Shown: positions 1-7,072 of the stretch, piece by piece | Layout of the letters: the number at the start of each line of letters is the position of its first letter | Position numbering within the stretch: the stretch's first letter is position 1 | NCBI GenBank assembly: GCA_017522515.1 | Contig: JAFWZH010000296.1 | Coordinates: 1 to 12,990 of the forward strand | Direction: 5' to 3' | DNA: 12,990 nucleotides | Source of the DNA: Clostridia bacterium | GTDB taxonomy: Bacteria; Bacillota_A; Clostridia; UBA1212; UBA1255 | Notes under the pieces: generated by a model | The model's database searches: none | Told to the model about the DNA's origin: nothing | What the model saw: only the letters and a program-made list of their open reading frames with translations | Position numbers and translations under genes: made by a program

Positions 1-81
1 AGTAATAGTATCACCTGCCTTGAACTTTGGGAACTCTCTTACCTGTTCCAAATTCTGTTCAACAATATTCATTAAATTCAT
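1..81 (-). CDS. rplS: Ribosomal protein L19, N-terminal fragment (cut by window edge)
   Basis: The first 27 codons are visible, reading into the window edge in frame. The peptide contains FPKFKAGDTIT, which matches the N-terminal signature of bacterial L19 (a short helix, then F-x-x-G-D-T-I/V). L19 sits at the interface of the ribosomal subunits. I chose the ATG at position 81; a second in-frame ATG lies three codons later. No strong Shine-Dalgarno sequence is visible, which is usual in Bacteroidota. A weak promoter candidate lies about 40 bases upstream. Identification rests on one short motif, so it is likely but not certain. Confidence 0.75.
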   Translation of the reverse strand, partial: MNLMNIVEQNLEQVREFPKFKAGDTIT

Positions 82-119
82 CACGAAAACTTTTTATTAT
101 TCCTTAAAATTTTGGACTG

Positions 120-152
120 CAATATTAGTACATTTTTTTCACATACGGCAAT
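120..152 (-). promoter_or_regulatory. Possible Bacteroidota promoter for rplS
   Basis: On the minus strand, ATTG (152-149) is followed after 21 bases by TAATATTG (127-120). Each box is one base off the Bacteroidota consensus TTTG / TAnnTTTG, and the spacing is acceptable. It lies about 40 bases ahead of the rplS start in a very AT-rich gap (82-232). It is a weak match and could arise by chance. Confidence 0.3.
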
Positions 153-232
153 TTTTTGTCCGCTTTTTTGAAAAATGTTACTAACAATATTACATCAAGC
201 ATAAATCATTAATTATCAATAATATAATCCGA

Positions 233-2272
233 CTATTTCATAAATTTTATTATCAGCACTTCACACAAAATGAATAACAATGCCAGCAATACGAAGAATT
301 TCCACAGTGGTTTTCCTTCAGAAATTTCCTTGAAATCCGAAAAAGTTTGCTCAACATCGTCGAACCTGAAGATGGATGCACGTCCCGAAAATTTCTGTGC
401 ATTCATAGCCTCGAGTTCCTCCTCCGACAAGTAGTCCTGCATCGACTCGTTGCGGTTGTAGTTGAGGGCAAGCAACGCTATAGTATCATTGTTTTCGCAA
501 AGGCCATACACGCCTGCAGACTTTAGATTGGCCGGCATAAAGACATTCAGCAAGCCCGAATTGTACCTCACATCAACAAGATACGACTCGCCTTTCGCAA
601 CATATATATTATAGGTATTGCCAATTTCGTAACTATCGACCCTAGCCTGAGCAATGGTCTCGGTGTTAATTGTCGCGTAAAGCGAATTTGCCAGCTGACT
701 GTTCATCGCCATATTGTACATTGCCGGCGAGAAGACAACGCTCTTTGCAAAATCGGCATTCACGTTGTCAATCGGCGAAGCGAAGACATAAAGTTTTCCA
801 TTGCCATAGTCGCCTGCGACAAGCACAGGAGCCGAATTTTCGAGCGTCAGCACCGATGAGAACGATGCACGCGAAAACAAGTTCAACTTATGCGTAAGCT
901 CCATGTTCGGAAGGCTGCCCTGCTTTTCCTCTTTCGAGAAGACATTGCGATACAAATTGTTCTTATAGTCGATTCCATAAAGCTTTGTATCGTGCTGCGT
1001 CAAACCTTCAAACTTTCCAATGGCGAACAATTCAAGGAAACTATTGAGCGAAGCGTAATTCACCGACGAAGCCGGAATAAGGCAAACAGAACCGCCATTG
1101 TTGACGAAAGTCTTGAGCCTTTCAGCCAATCCCGACGATATTTCCGACACCGAATTTAGCACAACAAGGTCGAAGTCGTTTATGTTCATATCCGATTCGT
1201 GTCCTTGGCGCACCTGCTCAAACTTGAAAGTTTCTTCATCGTTACCAAACAAGGCCGTCAGATAACGGCTTTCGTCCTTCGCATTGATTGTCAAAACCTT
1301 AGTTTTGTCGGATATGGCATAGCTAAAATACAAAACATTGTCGTAAACAATGGGATAATCGGAAATTTCGAGACGTGCCGCAACATTTCCTGCGCTTGTG
1401 TTCTGATAATCAACGTTCACTTCCACCGATTCCCCTGCCTCGACATTGAAATTTGTCATTGCCTTGAGAGAATCGTTAAGGTAAAGCTGCATTGGAATGT
1501 CGTAGAAGCCTTCGCTCGACTTGTTTGTAATGCGAACCGTGAGATGCTCGTTCTGTCCCACGCGATGCACAGGGCTGTCGAACCAGCAGGTGTCAACATA
1601 CAAGTTGTTTATTTTCACCGGATTGAGCGACATCAGAACTGCATTTATATTTTCAGCCAGCTCAGCCTCAACATCCTCGAACATATATTTCTGCATATCA
1701 GAAATTATGTAGAGCGAAGCGTTCTTGCCATTTCGAGCTAAAGCATTTGTCTTTACTATCAAGTCATTAATTTTCATCGAGTTGGCACTTATCTTGCAAT
1801 CGTCGATGCTTGTTATGACCTGATCGCGGTTGAGAGTCGCACGGAAATCGGAATAGAAGTCGTTGGAAATGAATATGTAGTTCATCGACGGGTCGCTTGC
1901 ATACACCAAGTCCTTAGCTATCTGCTTTGCATGGTCGAACACCTTGCCTTTAGCGGCATCGGCATCCATGCTGAACGAGTTGTCGATGTATATTATTGAC
2001 AAATCAGATGGCTCGTCGTTTGCCTTTTCGTTGTTGGGAATGAATGGACCTGCGAACACGAACACCAGCATTGCAATCGTCAGCATTCGGGCAATAAGGA
2101 TGAGGATTTGCTTCAACTTGGTCTTTGTGCGCGTTTCCTTTTTAACATCCTCAATGAATGCTGTGTTGCTGAAATATACGACCTTAGGCTTGCGAAAGTT
2201 TATCAGGTGGATTATCACCGGAATAGCCATCGCAAACAAAGCCCAGAGGAAAGATGGATTAAGGAATGACAT
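233..2272 (-). CDS. BatA N-terminal / vWA domain membrane protein
   Basis: This 679-residue protein begins with the N-terminal signature of the Bacteroidota BatA (aerotolerance) family: a TM helix at about 7-24, the FRKPK turn at 26-30, and a second TM helix at about 54-76. A von Willebrand A-like domain follows, with a readable MIDAS motif D-N-S-F-S at residues 97-101. A long, probably beta-rich extracytoplasmic region comes next. A last TM helix (about 656-675) sits just before the short C-terminus. The layout suggests an inner-membrane protein with most of its mass in the periplasm. The family is widespread in Bacteroidota next to housekeeping genes, and its exact role (stress tolerance, complex assembly) is not settled. 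No clear promoter is visible in the 121-base gap before it, so it may be read through from the GH25-like gene. GC content is higher than in the central operon. Confidence 0.85.
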   Translation of the reverse strand: MSFLNPSFLWALFAMAIPVIIHLINFRKPKVVYFSNTAFIEDVKKETRTKTKLKQILILIARMLTIAMLVFVFAGPFIPNNEKANDEPSDLSIIYIDNSFSMDADAAKGKVFDHAKQIAKDLVYASDPSMNYIFISNDFYSDFRATLNRDQVITSIDDCKISANSMKINDLIVKTNALARNGKNASLYIISDMQKYMFEDVEAELAENINAVLMSLNPVKINNLYVDTCWFDSPVHRVGQNEHLTVRITNKSSEGFYDIPMQLYLNDSLKAMTNFNVEAGESVEVNVDYQNTSAGNVAARLEISDYPIVYDNVLYFSYAISDKTKVLTINAKDESRYLTALFGNDEETFKFEQVRQGHESDMNINDFDLVVLNSVSEISSGLAERLKTFVNNGGSVCLIPASSVNYASLNSFLELFAIGKFEGLTQHDTKLYGIDYKNNLYRNVFSKEEKQGSLPNMELTHKLNLFSRASFSSVLTLENSAPVLVAGDYGNGKLYVFASPIDNVNADFAKSVVFSPAMYNMAMNSQLANSLYATINTETIAQARVDSYEIGNTYNIYVAKGESYLVDVRYNSGLLNVFMPANLKSAGVYGLCENNDTIALLALNYNRNESMQDYLSEEELEAMNAQKFSGRASIFRFDDVEQTFSDFKEISEGKPLWKFFVLLALLFILCEVLIIKFMK

Positions 2273-2311
2273 TTACGATTTATGATTTTAGATTGACGAT
2301 TGTTTTTCGCC

Positions 2312-2393
2312 GGCTGAGCTTGTCGAAGCCAAGAATTTACAGCAACCTTCACTTCGACCTTCGACTCCGCTTTGGGAGCGAAGCTCAGTGTGG
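2312..2393. repeat. Intergenic palindromic repeat (REP-like)
   Basis: The gap between two genes holds dyad sequences. GGCTGAGCTTGTCGAAGCC lies at 2312-2330. A hairpin lies at 2359-2383, with arms CTTCG (2359-2363) and CGAAG (2379-2383) outside and CTCC/GGAG inside, and a single bulged A. CTGAGCTT (2314-2321) is also the inverted copy of AAGCTCAG (2381-2388). The motif family 'cttcgacaagctcag' is one I know as a dispersed intergenic repeat in many bacterial genomes. Neither hairpin has a T-run on the minus strand, so it is a poor intrinsic terminator. Copy number cannot be judged from one window. Confidence 0.6.
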
Positions 2394-3128
2394 CTATTTA
2401 TTAATTATCAGGTTCTCAATTCCACAACTGTCGTTAAATGTGCTTATGTCAACACCGCCATCAATACCGTCGATGTGACCGACATACGAATCGGTTTGCC
2501 AGAGAGTATATTTTGCTGTGCTTGGAATTGTCGGATTCGACATCCAGAACATATAATCTGCAAAATCTTTTTTCAGTCTCTTATGATAAACACCTACAGA
2601 ACAGCAAATTATAGGTCTTACACCGCAATATTCCTCAACCTTGTCCAAGAACGACTTCAGTGCAGCCGAAAATTCCTCCTTCGACGAGCGTTTGAACTCG
2701 CATTCTGCATAAACAGCAGGTATAAGGTCCTGGTCGTCAACCTTTACTGTTTTCTTGAAGTTCTTGAACTGGTCTTCTGGCTTTGAAGTCATACGGAAAT
2801 AATGTGCAGAACCGACCTTCAATCCTGCCTTGCGGGCAGCCTTGAGCGACTTCTTGTACTTGGAATCCTGCACCGAAGCACCATCGGTTGCCTTCAGATA
2901 TACAAATTGCACCAACGAATCCTGAGCCACCTTGTCCCAATCAACGACATTGTTTTCGTGCGACAGCACAATGCCGTCGTAAATAGTCGAATCACCCATA
3001 TAGTTAGGTTCTTCTTCCCTAATCTCAGCGTATGACTTTGATTCGGAAGTGCTTGTTTCCGAGGAACCTCCGCACGAAACACCCAGAACAGCAAGGCAAA
3101 ATGCCATAAATATCAAAATGTTCTTCAT
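2394..3128 (-). CDS. GH25 lysozyme-like lipoprotein, probably catalytically degenerate
   Basis: The 244-residue protein starts with a lipoprotein signal peptide whose lipobox is LGVSC (Cys19). A GH25-type barrel follows from about residue 50 to 240. It is recognisable from VDWDKV, FVYLKATDGA, AARKAGLKVGSAHYF, PEDQFKNF, LDKVEEYCGVRPII, the WQTDS segment and GIDGGVDISTFN. GH25 enzymes cut the glycan strand of peptidoglycan. The usual G-I-D-V-S start of the barrel reads G-I-V-L-S here, with Val54 in place of the catalytic Asp. The usual D-x-E reads Y-A-E, with Tyr140 in place of Asp and Glu142 kept. Asp227 in the last motif is kept. The fold assignment is solid. Loss of activity is an inference from these substitutions. 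A strong promoter lies just upstream. Confidence 0.82.
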   Translation of the reverse strand: MKNILIFMAFCLAVLGVSCGGSSETSTSESKSYAEIREEEPNYMGDSTIYDGIVLSHENNVVDWDKVAQDSLVQFVYLKATDGASVQDSKYKKSLKAARKAGLKVGSAHYFRMTSKPEDQFKNFKKTVKVDDQDLIPAVYAECEFKRSSKEEFSAALKSFLDKVEEYCGVRPIICCSVGVYHKRLKKDFADYMFWMSNPTIPSTAKYTLWQTDSYVGHIDGIDGGVDISTFNDSCGIENLIINK

Positions 3129-3144
3129 CGCAATAATTTTTGTG

Positions 3145-3176
3145 CAAAGATAAGGTAAAGATATGGATTTGACAAA
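3145..3176 (-). promoter_or_regulatory. Bacteroidota sigma-70-type promoter of the GH25-like gene
   Basis: On the minus strand, TTTG (3176-3173) is followed after exactly 20 bases by TATCTTTG (3152-3145). Both boxes match the phylum consensus TTTG / TAnnTTTG exactly. Transcription should start near 3139, about ten bases before the ATG at 3128. This marks a transcription unit separate from the upstream seven-gene operon. Confidence 0.8.
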
Positions 3177-3217
3177 AAGGATGTAAAATGCTATCTCACG
3201 AAAAAAGGAATCTCTCT

Positions 3218-4483
3218 TTAATAATACTTAGTCAATTTATACATTGGTAACCACCCCGTCTCTGTAAGTCCATATCCATTCGTTTCTTGATATACCTTTA
3301 CATAATTTCCTGCCGTAATGTAGCATTTTGTTTCTTCATAAGAACTATTACATCTATATTTATAATAATAATCCGCATTAGACGTAACCTTGTACCAAAC
3401 GGGCTGATTCTTCTTTAATTCATCATTATCAGATTTAAGACTTTTATTATCTCGTTCCAATTTTTCTTTATCTCTTTTTAATGAATTGTTATTAGAATAC
3501 AACTCATTACATTCTCTATTTTTAGCATTCAAGCGAGATTCAATGTTACTATTTTCTTTTTCTAAATTATCGCGTTGTAAAGTAACATCTTGCAAATCTT
3601 TGGATAATTTTTCGTTTCTATTTGACAGGGCTGTCACTTGATTTGTTAGGTTAGAATTTTTTTGATTCAAATTAGCGACATTTTGGTTTAGGTTGTCAAC
3701 TTCTGAATTCAACTTAGTTTTTTCTTCTGTTAAATATTTGATTTGACTATCTTTACCTTGCAAATTCTTATTGAATATAAATAGAGTTACTGTACATCCA
3801 ATAACAATCAAACACAAGAATAAAACCGCCTTATATTGTTTCTTTTGTGCCAAGAGTTTGTTATACTTGCCTTGTAATTCTTGTTTTTCAGTATATACTT
3901 TTGATAATATAAGATGAGTCTTCTCCAATTCAGACATTGTCTTCTCGTTATTGAGAATGTTGACACAATCATATTCTGATATGGCAGACAATATTGTTTC
4001 TACAGAATCTCTTATTGACACATTTTTGATTCCTTTTCCGACATAAAATGTTTCCGGCAGTTCAACAAAATCCCTCTTGAAATTTCTTTCAATATTTTCA
4101 GAGAAAAATTCCTTAATTCTATTAATCTCCTTTGGATTTTCATAAAATTTGTTTACCAAGAAATTTATTTTCTCCTTTTCAAACTTTAGAAACTCTCCTT
4201 TCATCAACACATCGTTATATGCATCATCGAAAAGCGCAAATAACTTCTGTGGGGATTTGCAATAAACTCCATTGAATAAAAGGGAAAAACCTATGAACTT
4301 TTTGGATTTCTCATTTAACTTGCGCGAATATGCATAATATACGAGATTGTCTCTTCTTAAAACAGTAAGTCTTGACTCTATATCATCACTGCCACTCAAT
4401 TTCAAAAAATTGACATCATTGTTGTCAATAGGATACTGGTCGAAATCGTTTGGTGTGCCATAAATGTAAAAACTGAAATTCAT
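3218..4483 (-). CDS. Shared-N-domain protein with one TM, coiled coil and C-terminal SH3-like domain
   Basis: The 421-residue protein has four parts. Residues 1 to about 200 form a globular domain homologous to the N-terminus of the protein at 7073-8932. Shared blocks are FSFYIYGTPNDFDQYP, FIGFSLLFNGVYC and KLFALFDDAYNDVLMKG. A single TM helix lies at about 217-237. A long coiled coil at about 239-358 has regular heptads rich in Asn, Lys, Glu and Leu. The last 60 residues (about 361-421) look like a small SH3-type beta barrel ending in GWLPMYKL. With no signal peptide, the N-domain should be cytosolic, and the coiled coil and SH3-like tip periplasmic. The tip could touch peptidoglycan, as bacterial SH3 domains often do. 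It is the last gene of the operon, starting 12 bases after the preceding stop. I do not recognise a named family for the N-domain. Confidence 0.85.
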   Translation of the reverse strand: MNFSFYIYGTPNDFDQYPIDNNDVNFLKLSGSDDIESRLTVLRRDNLVYYAYSRKLNEKSKKFIGFSLLFNGVYCKSPQKLFALFDDAYNDVLMKGEFLKFEKEKINFLVNKFYENPKEINRIKEFFSENIERNFKRDFVELPETFYVGKGIKNVSIRDSVETILSAISEYDCVNILNNEKTMSELEKTHLILSKVYTEKQELQGKYNKLLAQKKQYKAVLFLCLIVIGCTVTLFIFNKNLQGKDSQIKYLTEEKTKLNSEVDNLNQNVANLNQKNSNLTNQVTALSNRNEKLSKDLQDVTLQRDNLEKENSNIESRLNAKNRECNELYSNNNSLKRDKEKLERDNKSLKSDNDELKKNQPVWYKVTSNADYYYKYRCNSSYEETKCYITAGNYVKVYQETNGYGLTETGWLPMYKLTKYY

Positions 4484-4495
4484 ATATCTTCGGCA

Positions 4496-5731
4496 TCAAT
4501 TATAAGTTCGTAATTCCGTCATTAGTTGAGAGGATATTTTTTGCAGATATTGCGTAGCATTTAAACTTCTCAAAAATCCAGCAGGGAACTGAATCGCCCA
4601 CCGTGGGCCGTAATATATGCCAGCAGCATCGGCTATGTCCATTGCAAAAGTCGTACAATCATATCTGCCTAAATCATACTGTGGCGGATTATTTTTCCAT
4701 TCCCAGTACTTGTTGTGAACTCTTTGCAGTGCATTTCTATCAATCTTAACATTTACCTTGTAATCAGCATACTTAACTAAATCGGTATGATTGGTAATTG
4801 TTCCGCCATATCCTACTGGTCCAATTTCAGGAATATCTACAAATGCGTGTCCGGTTAAACTTTTGTGGTCATTCGCTCCAACATGCGTTCCTATTCTCCA
4901 AGCATAGAAAGTCAAGGTGTATATTTTATCATTTTTAGGAGCGCTTCTTTGGAAATTCCAAACTTTAGATTGTGATTCGTAAATGTGCTTTGGCGCAGTA
5001 AGAACAAAAGGCGTTAGTTTTGCTGGGTATCCTGATGGAGACTCTCGCTTCTGCGCTGCACAATAAGCACTAACCTTGAATTGTCGTACTTGATGTGGAG
5101 GCAATACGTCTTGATAAGTATTACATACAACAACATTTTGTACATTTGGCGCTTGTACTTCAATCATTTGCCCTAAAGGAATTACACAGACAACAGAATC
5201 GTTTCTCTTGTTTTCTACTTTTATGCCTATTGTAAACGCTGGTTGCTCCGATGATGTTCGTGGAACACTTTGAACATTACCAACTTTGACATCAATAATT
5301 TCTTGTGTCAACAAGCAAATAATATTAGAGGATTTTTCTTTAATAGGTATTTTATGCAGATGCAGGTCAGATGGCGGTCTAAAAGTTACTTTTGTATTTT
5401 GAGGATAACTGGAGAACCACTTGCCTTCTCTGTCGGCAGACATTTCCGCACAAAGTTTTACACCTCCGAGACCATATTTTTCATAATCTATCAAATCGGA
5501 ATATACGCTTCTTCCATATTCCGCCAATGACATACCGCCAGGCACTTCTTTACTTGAAACGGATTTCAATGAGGAAGGTTCTTCATTCGAGTTTTCTGTA
5601 TTTGTTGAAAAGTTTCCAGAACCGTGAATAGGAATTGGATCGCTCCACCATTTTTCTTCTTCCTGACAACCATTGCAGCCAGATACAAATAAATACACAG
5701 TGGAGATGATTAAATAGAGAATACGTTTCAT
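4496..5731 (-). CDS. Lipoprotein with permuted papain-like (NlpC/P60-like) domain
   Basis: The 411-residue product begins with a lipoprotein signal peptide (LFVSGC, Cys19). Residues about 65-250 form a beta-rich domain with NKRNDSVVCVIPLGQMIEV and a later AYCAA. The C-terminal part (about 268-390) has TGHAFVDIPEIGPVGYGG followed by RYDCTTFAMDIADAAGI. The order His295 then Cys359, with the Cys at a helix start, is typical of circularly permuted papain-like/NlpC-P60-type enzymes (YiiX/LRAT-like and toxin-associated relatives). These are usually amidases or peptidases, some acting on cell wall or lipid. The protein should be membrane-anchored and extracytoplasmic. It starts five bases after the stop of the protease-like gene. 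The substrate is unknown and catalysis is inferred from the His/Cys motifs only. Confidence 0.8.
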   Translation of the reverse strand: MKRILYLIISTVYLFVSGCNGCQEEEKWWSDPIPIHGSGNFSTNTENSNEEPSSLKSVSSKEVPGGMSLAEYGRSVYSDLIDYEKYGLGGVKLCAEMSADREGKWFSSYPQNTKVTFRPPSDLHLHKIPIKEKSSNIICLLTQEIIDVKVGNVQSVPRTSSEQPAFTIGIKVENKRNDSVVCVIPLGQMIEVQAPNVQNVVVCNTYQDVLPPHQVRQFKVSAYCAAQKRESPSGYPAKLTPFVLTAPKHIYESQSKVWNFQRSAPKNDKIYTLTFYAWRIGTHVGANDHKSLTGHAFVDIPEIGPVGYGGTITNHTDLVKYADYKVNVKIDRNALQRVHNKYWEWKNNPPQYDLGRYDCTTFAMDIADAAGIYYGPRWAIQFPAGFLRSLNATQYLQKISSQLMTELRTYN

Positions 5732-5736
5732 TTACT

Positions 5737-6315
5737 TTATTTATAAAATTTCACAACACCATTTTCCCTGTCAACAGAAACCTCTCGAAACTGTTTTAGT
5801 ACAGTCTGACCTAAAAGTAGGGGAGCCATCTGGTTTTGAACCACTACTGCCTCTACATCATGAAGCATTATTTCGTCACCTATTTGCACTTTGCGCAACA
5901 AAACTCTCAAGCCTTCAAACAAATTGCCATCGGCTGTCATAAACTGCTGTGTGTCTAATATATCATTGTCGTTTAACTTTCCTTTTTCGTACAAATAGTT
6001 TGCTTCCGCCAAGGTTATGCATGTTGATGATGCTCCTGTGTCGAAAATCATATCAAGCGACATTCCGTTAATTTTAACAGGAACGGTTATGGTACCGCCA
6101 TCCATTTCTTCGTATGCAACCTTTATGCAGGTTGTTCCATTATCAATATTATCTGAACTTGATGACTGGCTATAACTATAATTTATGTCTTCGTATTCGC
6201 CCCAATAGTCATCTGTAGAGGATGATGCACAGGAATAACAAAATGCAACTATAATAAATAGTGATAATAAACTATAATTACTTACAATCAACCGAATCAT
6301 CGAACTTAATCTCAT
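5737..6315 (-). CDS. Retropepsin-like aspartic protease lipoprotein
   Basis: The protein has up to 192 residues. A hydrophobic leader ends in a Bacteroidota-type lipobox FCYSC (Cys29), followed by a Ser/Asp/Tyr-rich spacer. From about residue 63 it shows a one-lobe retropepsin-like (clan AA) fold. TVPVKINGMSLDMIFDTGAS carries the catalytic Asp92-Thr-Gly-Ala. A flap-like TADGNLFEG follows. APLLLGQTVLKQF (164-176) is the hydrophobic-hydrophobic-Gly element that packs near the active site. Such proteins work as homodimers. Bacterial relatives are often periplasmic or membrane-bound, with few known substrates. The first ATG (6315) overlaps the upstream gene by 38 bases. An in-frame ATG at 6300 gives a more conventional signal peptide and is equally likely. 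The overlap suggests translational coupling. Confidence 0.85.
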   Translation of the reverse strand: MRLSSMIRLIVSNYSLLSLFIIVAFCYSCASSSTDDYWGEYEDINYSYSQSSSSDNIDNGTTCIKVAYEEMDGGTITVPVKINGMSLDMIFDTGASSTCITLAEANYLYEKGKLNDNDILDTQQFMTADGNLFEGLRVLLRKVQIGDEIMLHDVEAVVVQNQMAPLLLGQTVLKQFREVSVDRENGVVKFYK

Positions 6316-7051
6316 CTAATAAATCAGTATATCGACGTATAATTGACTTACAAAATTTTTTTTGATTTTCAGACAAAAATGCTTTTTCATTTTCGTATTT
6401 AGGAAGAACTTCAAATATTATTTGCGATGCCTTACACATTTCAAGTTTTGCCCCTTTTAGCAGAGCTTCGTATGCAGCATTCCTCGAAATTCCCAAATTA
6501 TTTGAAATATCAGTTACCCTTTCTGTTGAAATGTCCATCTTTACTTTTAATAAACAATCATCTAATGAATGTATTGCATCTATTAATCGCCACCAGTTTC
6601 GTCTGCTAGGATGAATTTGAGATTCAGACAAACCTTCCATAAAATTCACACTGAAAATTGTTGAGTCTTCAATATTTAAAAAATCATCGATTTCAACAGA
6701 ATACTTTTTGGACGGCAACGGCTGTTCTACTTTAGATACAGGCGATAGGTACTCTTCTAAAAAATACCCGGCTTTCTCCAGCTTTAGTTTTATTGTATTA
6801 AAGTCAGTAGTTTCATCAATTTGCAAAAACCAATCTTCGTCATCTTTAACAATTGAAACTGTTTTTTCTTTATTTATTTGTCGTTTCAATAAATTCCCAA
6901 CTTGTATAATGCTAGGCACGACTACATACTTTTTATATTTTGGATTAGATTTTATAACAAAAGTTTTATTTTGTTGTGCGTACACATTGATACATAATAA
7001 CAAAACAATTGATACACCTATAAATTTATCTGCAATTTTTATCAATTTCAT
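6278..7051 (-). CDS. Exported protein of unknown function
   Basis: The 257-residue product has an N-terminal hydrophobic segment (about 10-24) with a likely signal peptidase I site at VYA-QQ (after residue 25). The rest appears soluble. Residues about 30-105 look alpha/beta. The second half is helical, with a WW pair at 153-154. Residues about 177-200 (VTDISNNLGISRNAAYEALL) resemble a helix-turn-helix, which would be odd in an exported protein and is probably just a helical pair. I do not recognise a family. It lies 21 bases after the repeat-linker protein gene, and its 3' end overlaps the protease-like gene, so it belongs to the same operon. A role as partner, inhibitor or substrate of the neighbouring protease is possible but not shown. 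Confidence 0.75.
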   Translation of the reverse strand: MKLIKIADKFIGVSIVLLLCINVYAQQNKTFVIKSNPKYKKYVVVPSIIQVGNLLKRQINKEKTVSIVKDDEDWFLQIDETTDFNTIKLKLEKAGYFLEEYLSPVSKVEQPLPSKKYSVEIDDFLNIEDSTIFSVNFMEGLSESQIHPSRRNWWRLIDAIHSLDDCLLKVKMDISTERVTDISNNLGISRNAAYEALLKGAKLEMCKASQIIFEVLPKYENEKAFLSENQKKFCKSIIRRYTDLLDEIKFDDSVDCK

Positions 7052-7072
7052 TATTTTATATTTTAAATAAAA

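Noticed and set aside
146..169. Hairpin followed by a T-run on the plus strand (CGGCAA...CCGC then TTTTTT), resembling a terminator.
   Set aside because: No plus-strand gene precedes it, and on the minus strand no T-run follows. It is probably chance in an AT-rich gap.
670..1741. Several plus-strand open frames opposite the BatA gene.
   Set aside because: No recognisable domains. The opposite strand carries a full-length known protein, so these are antisense shadows.
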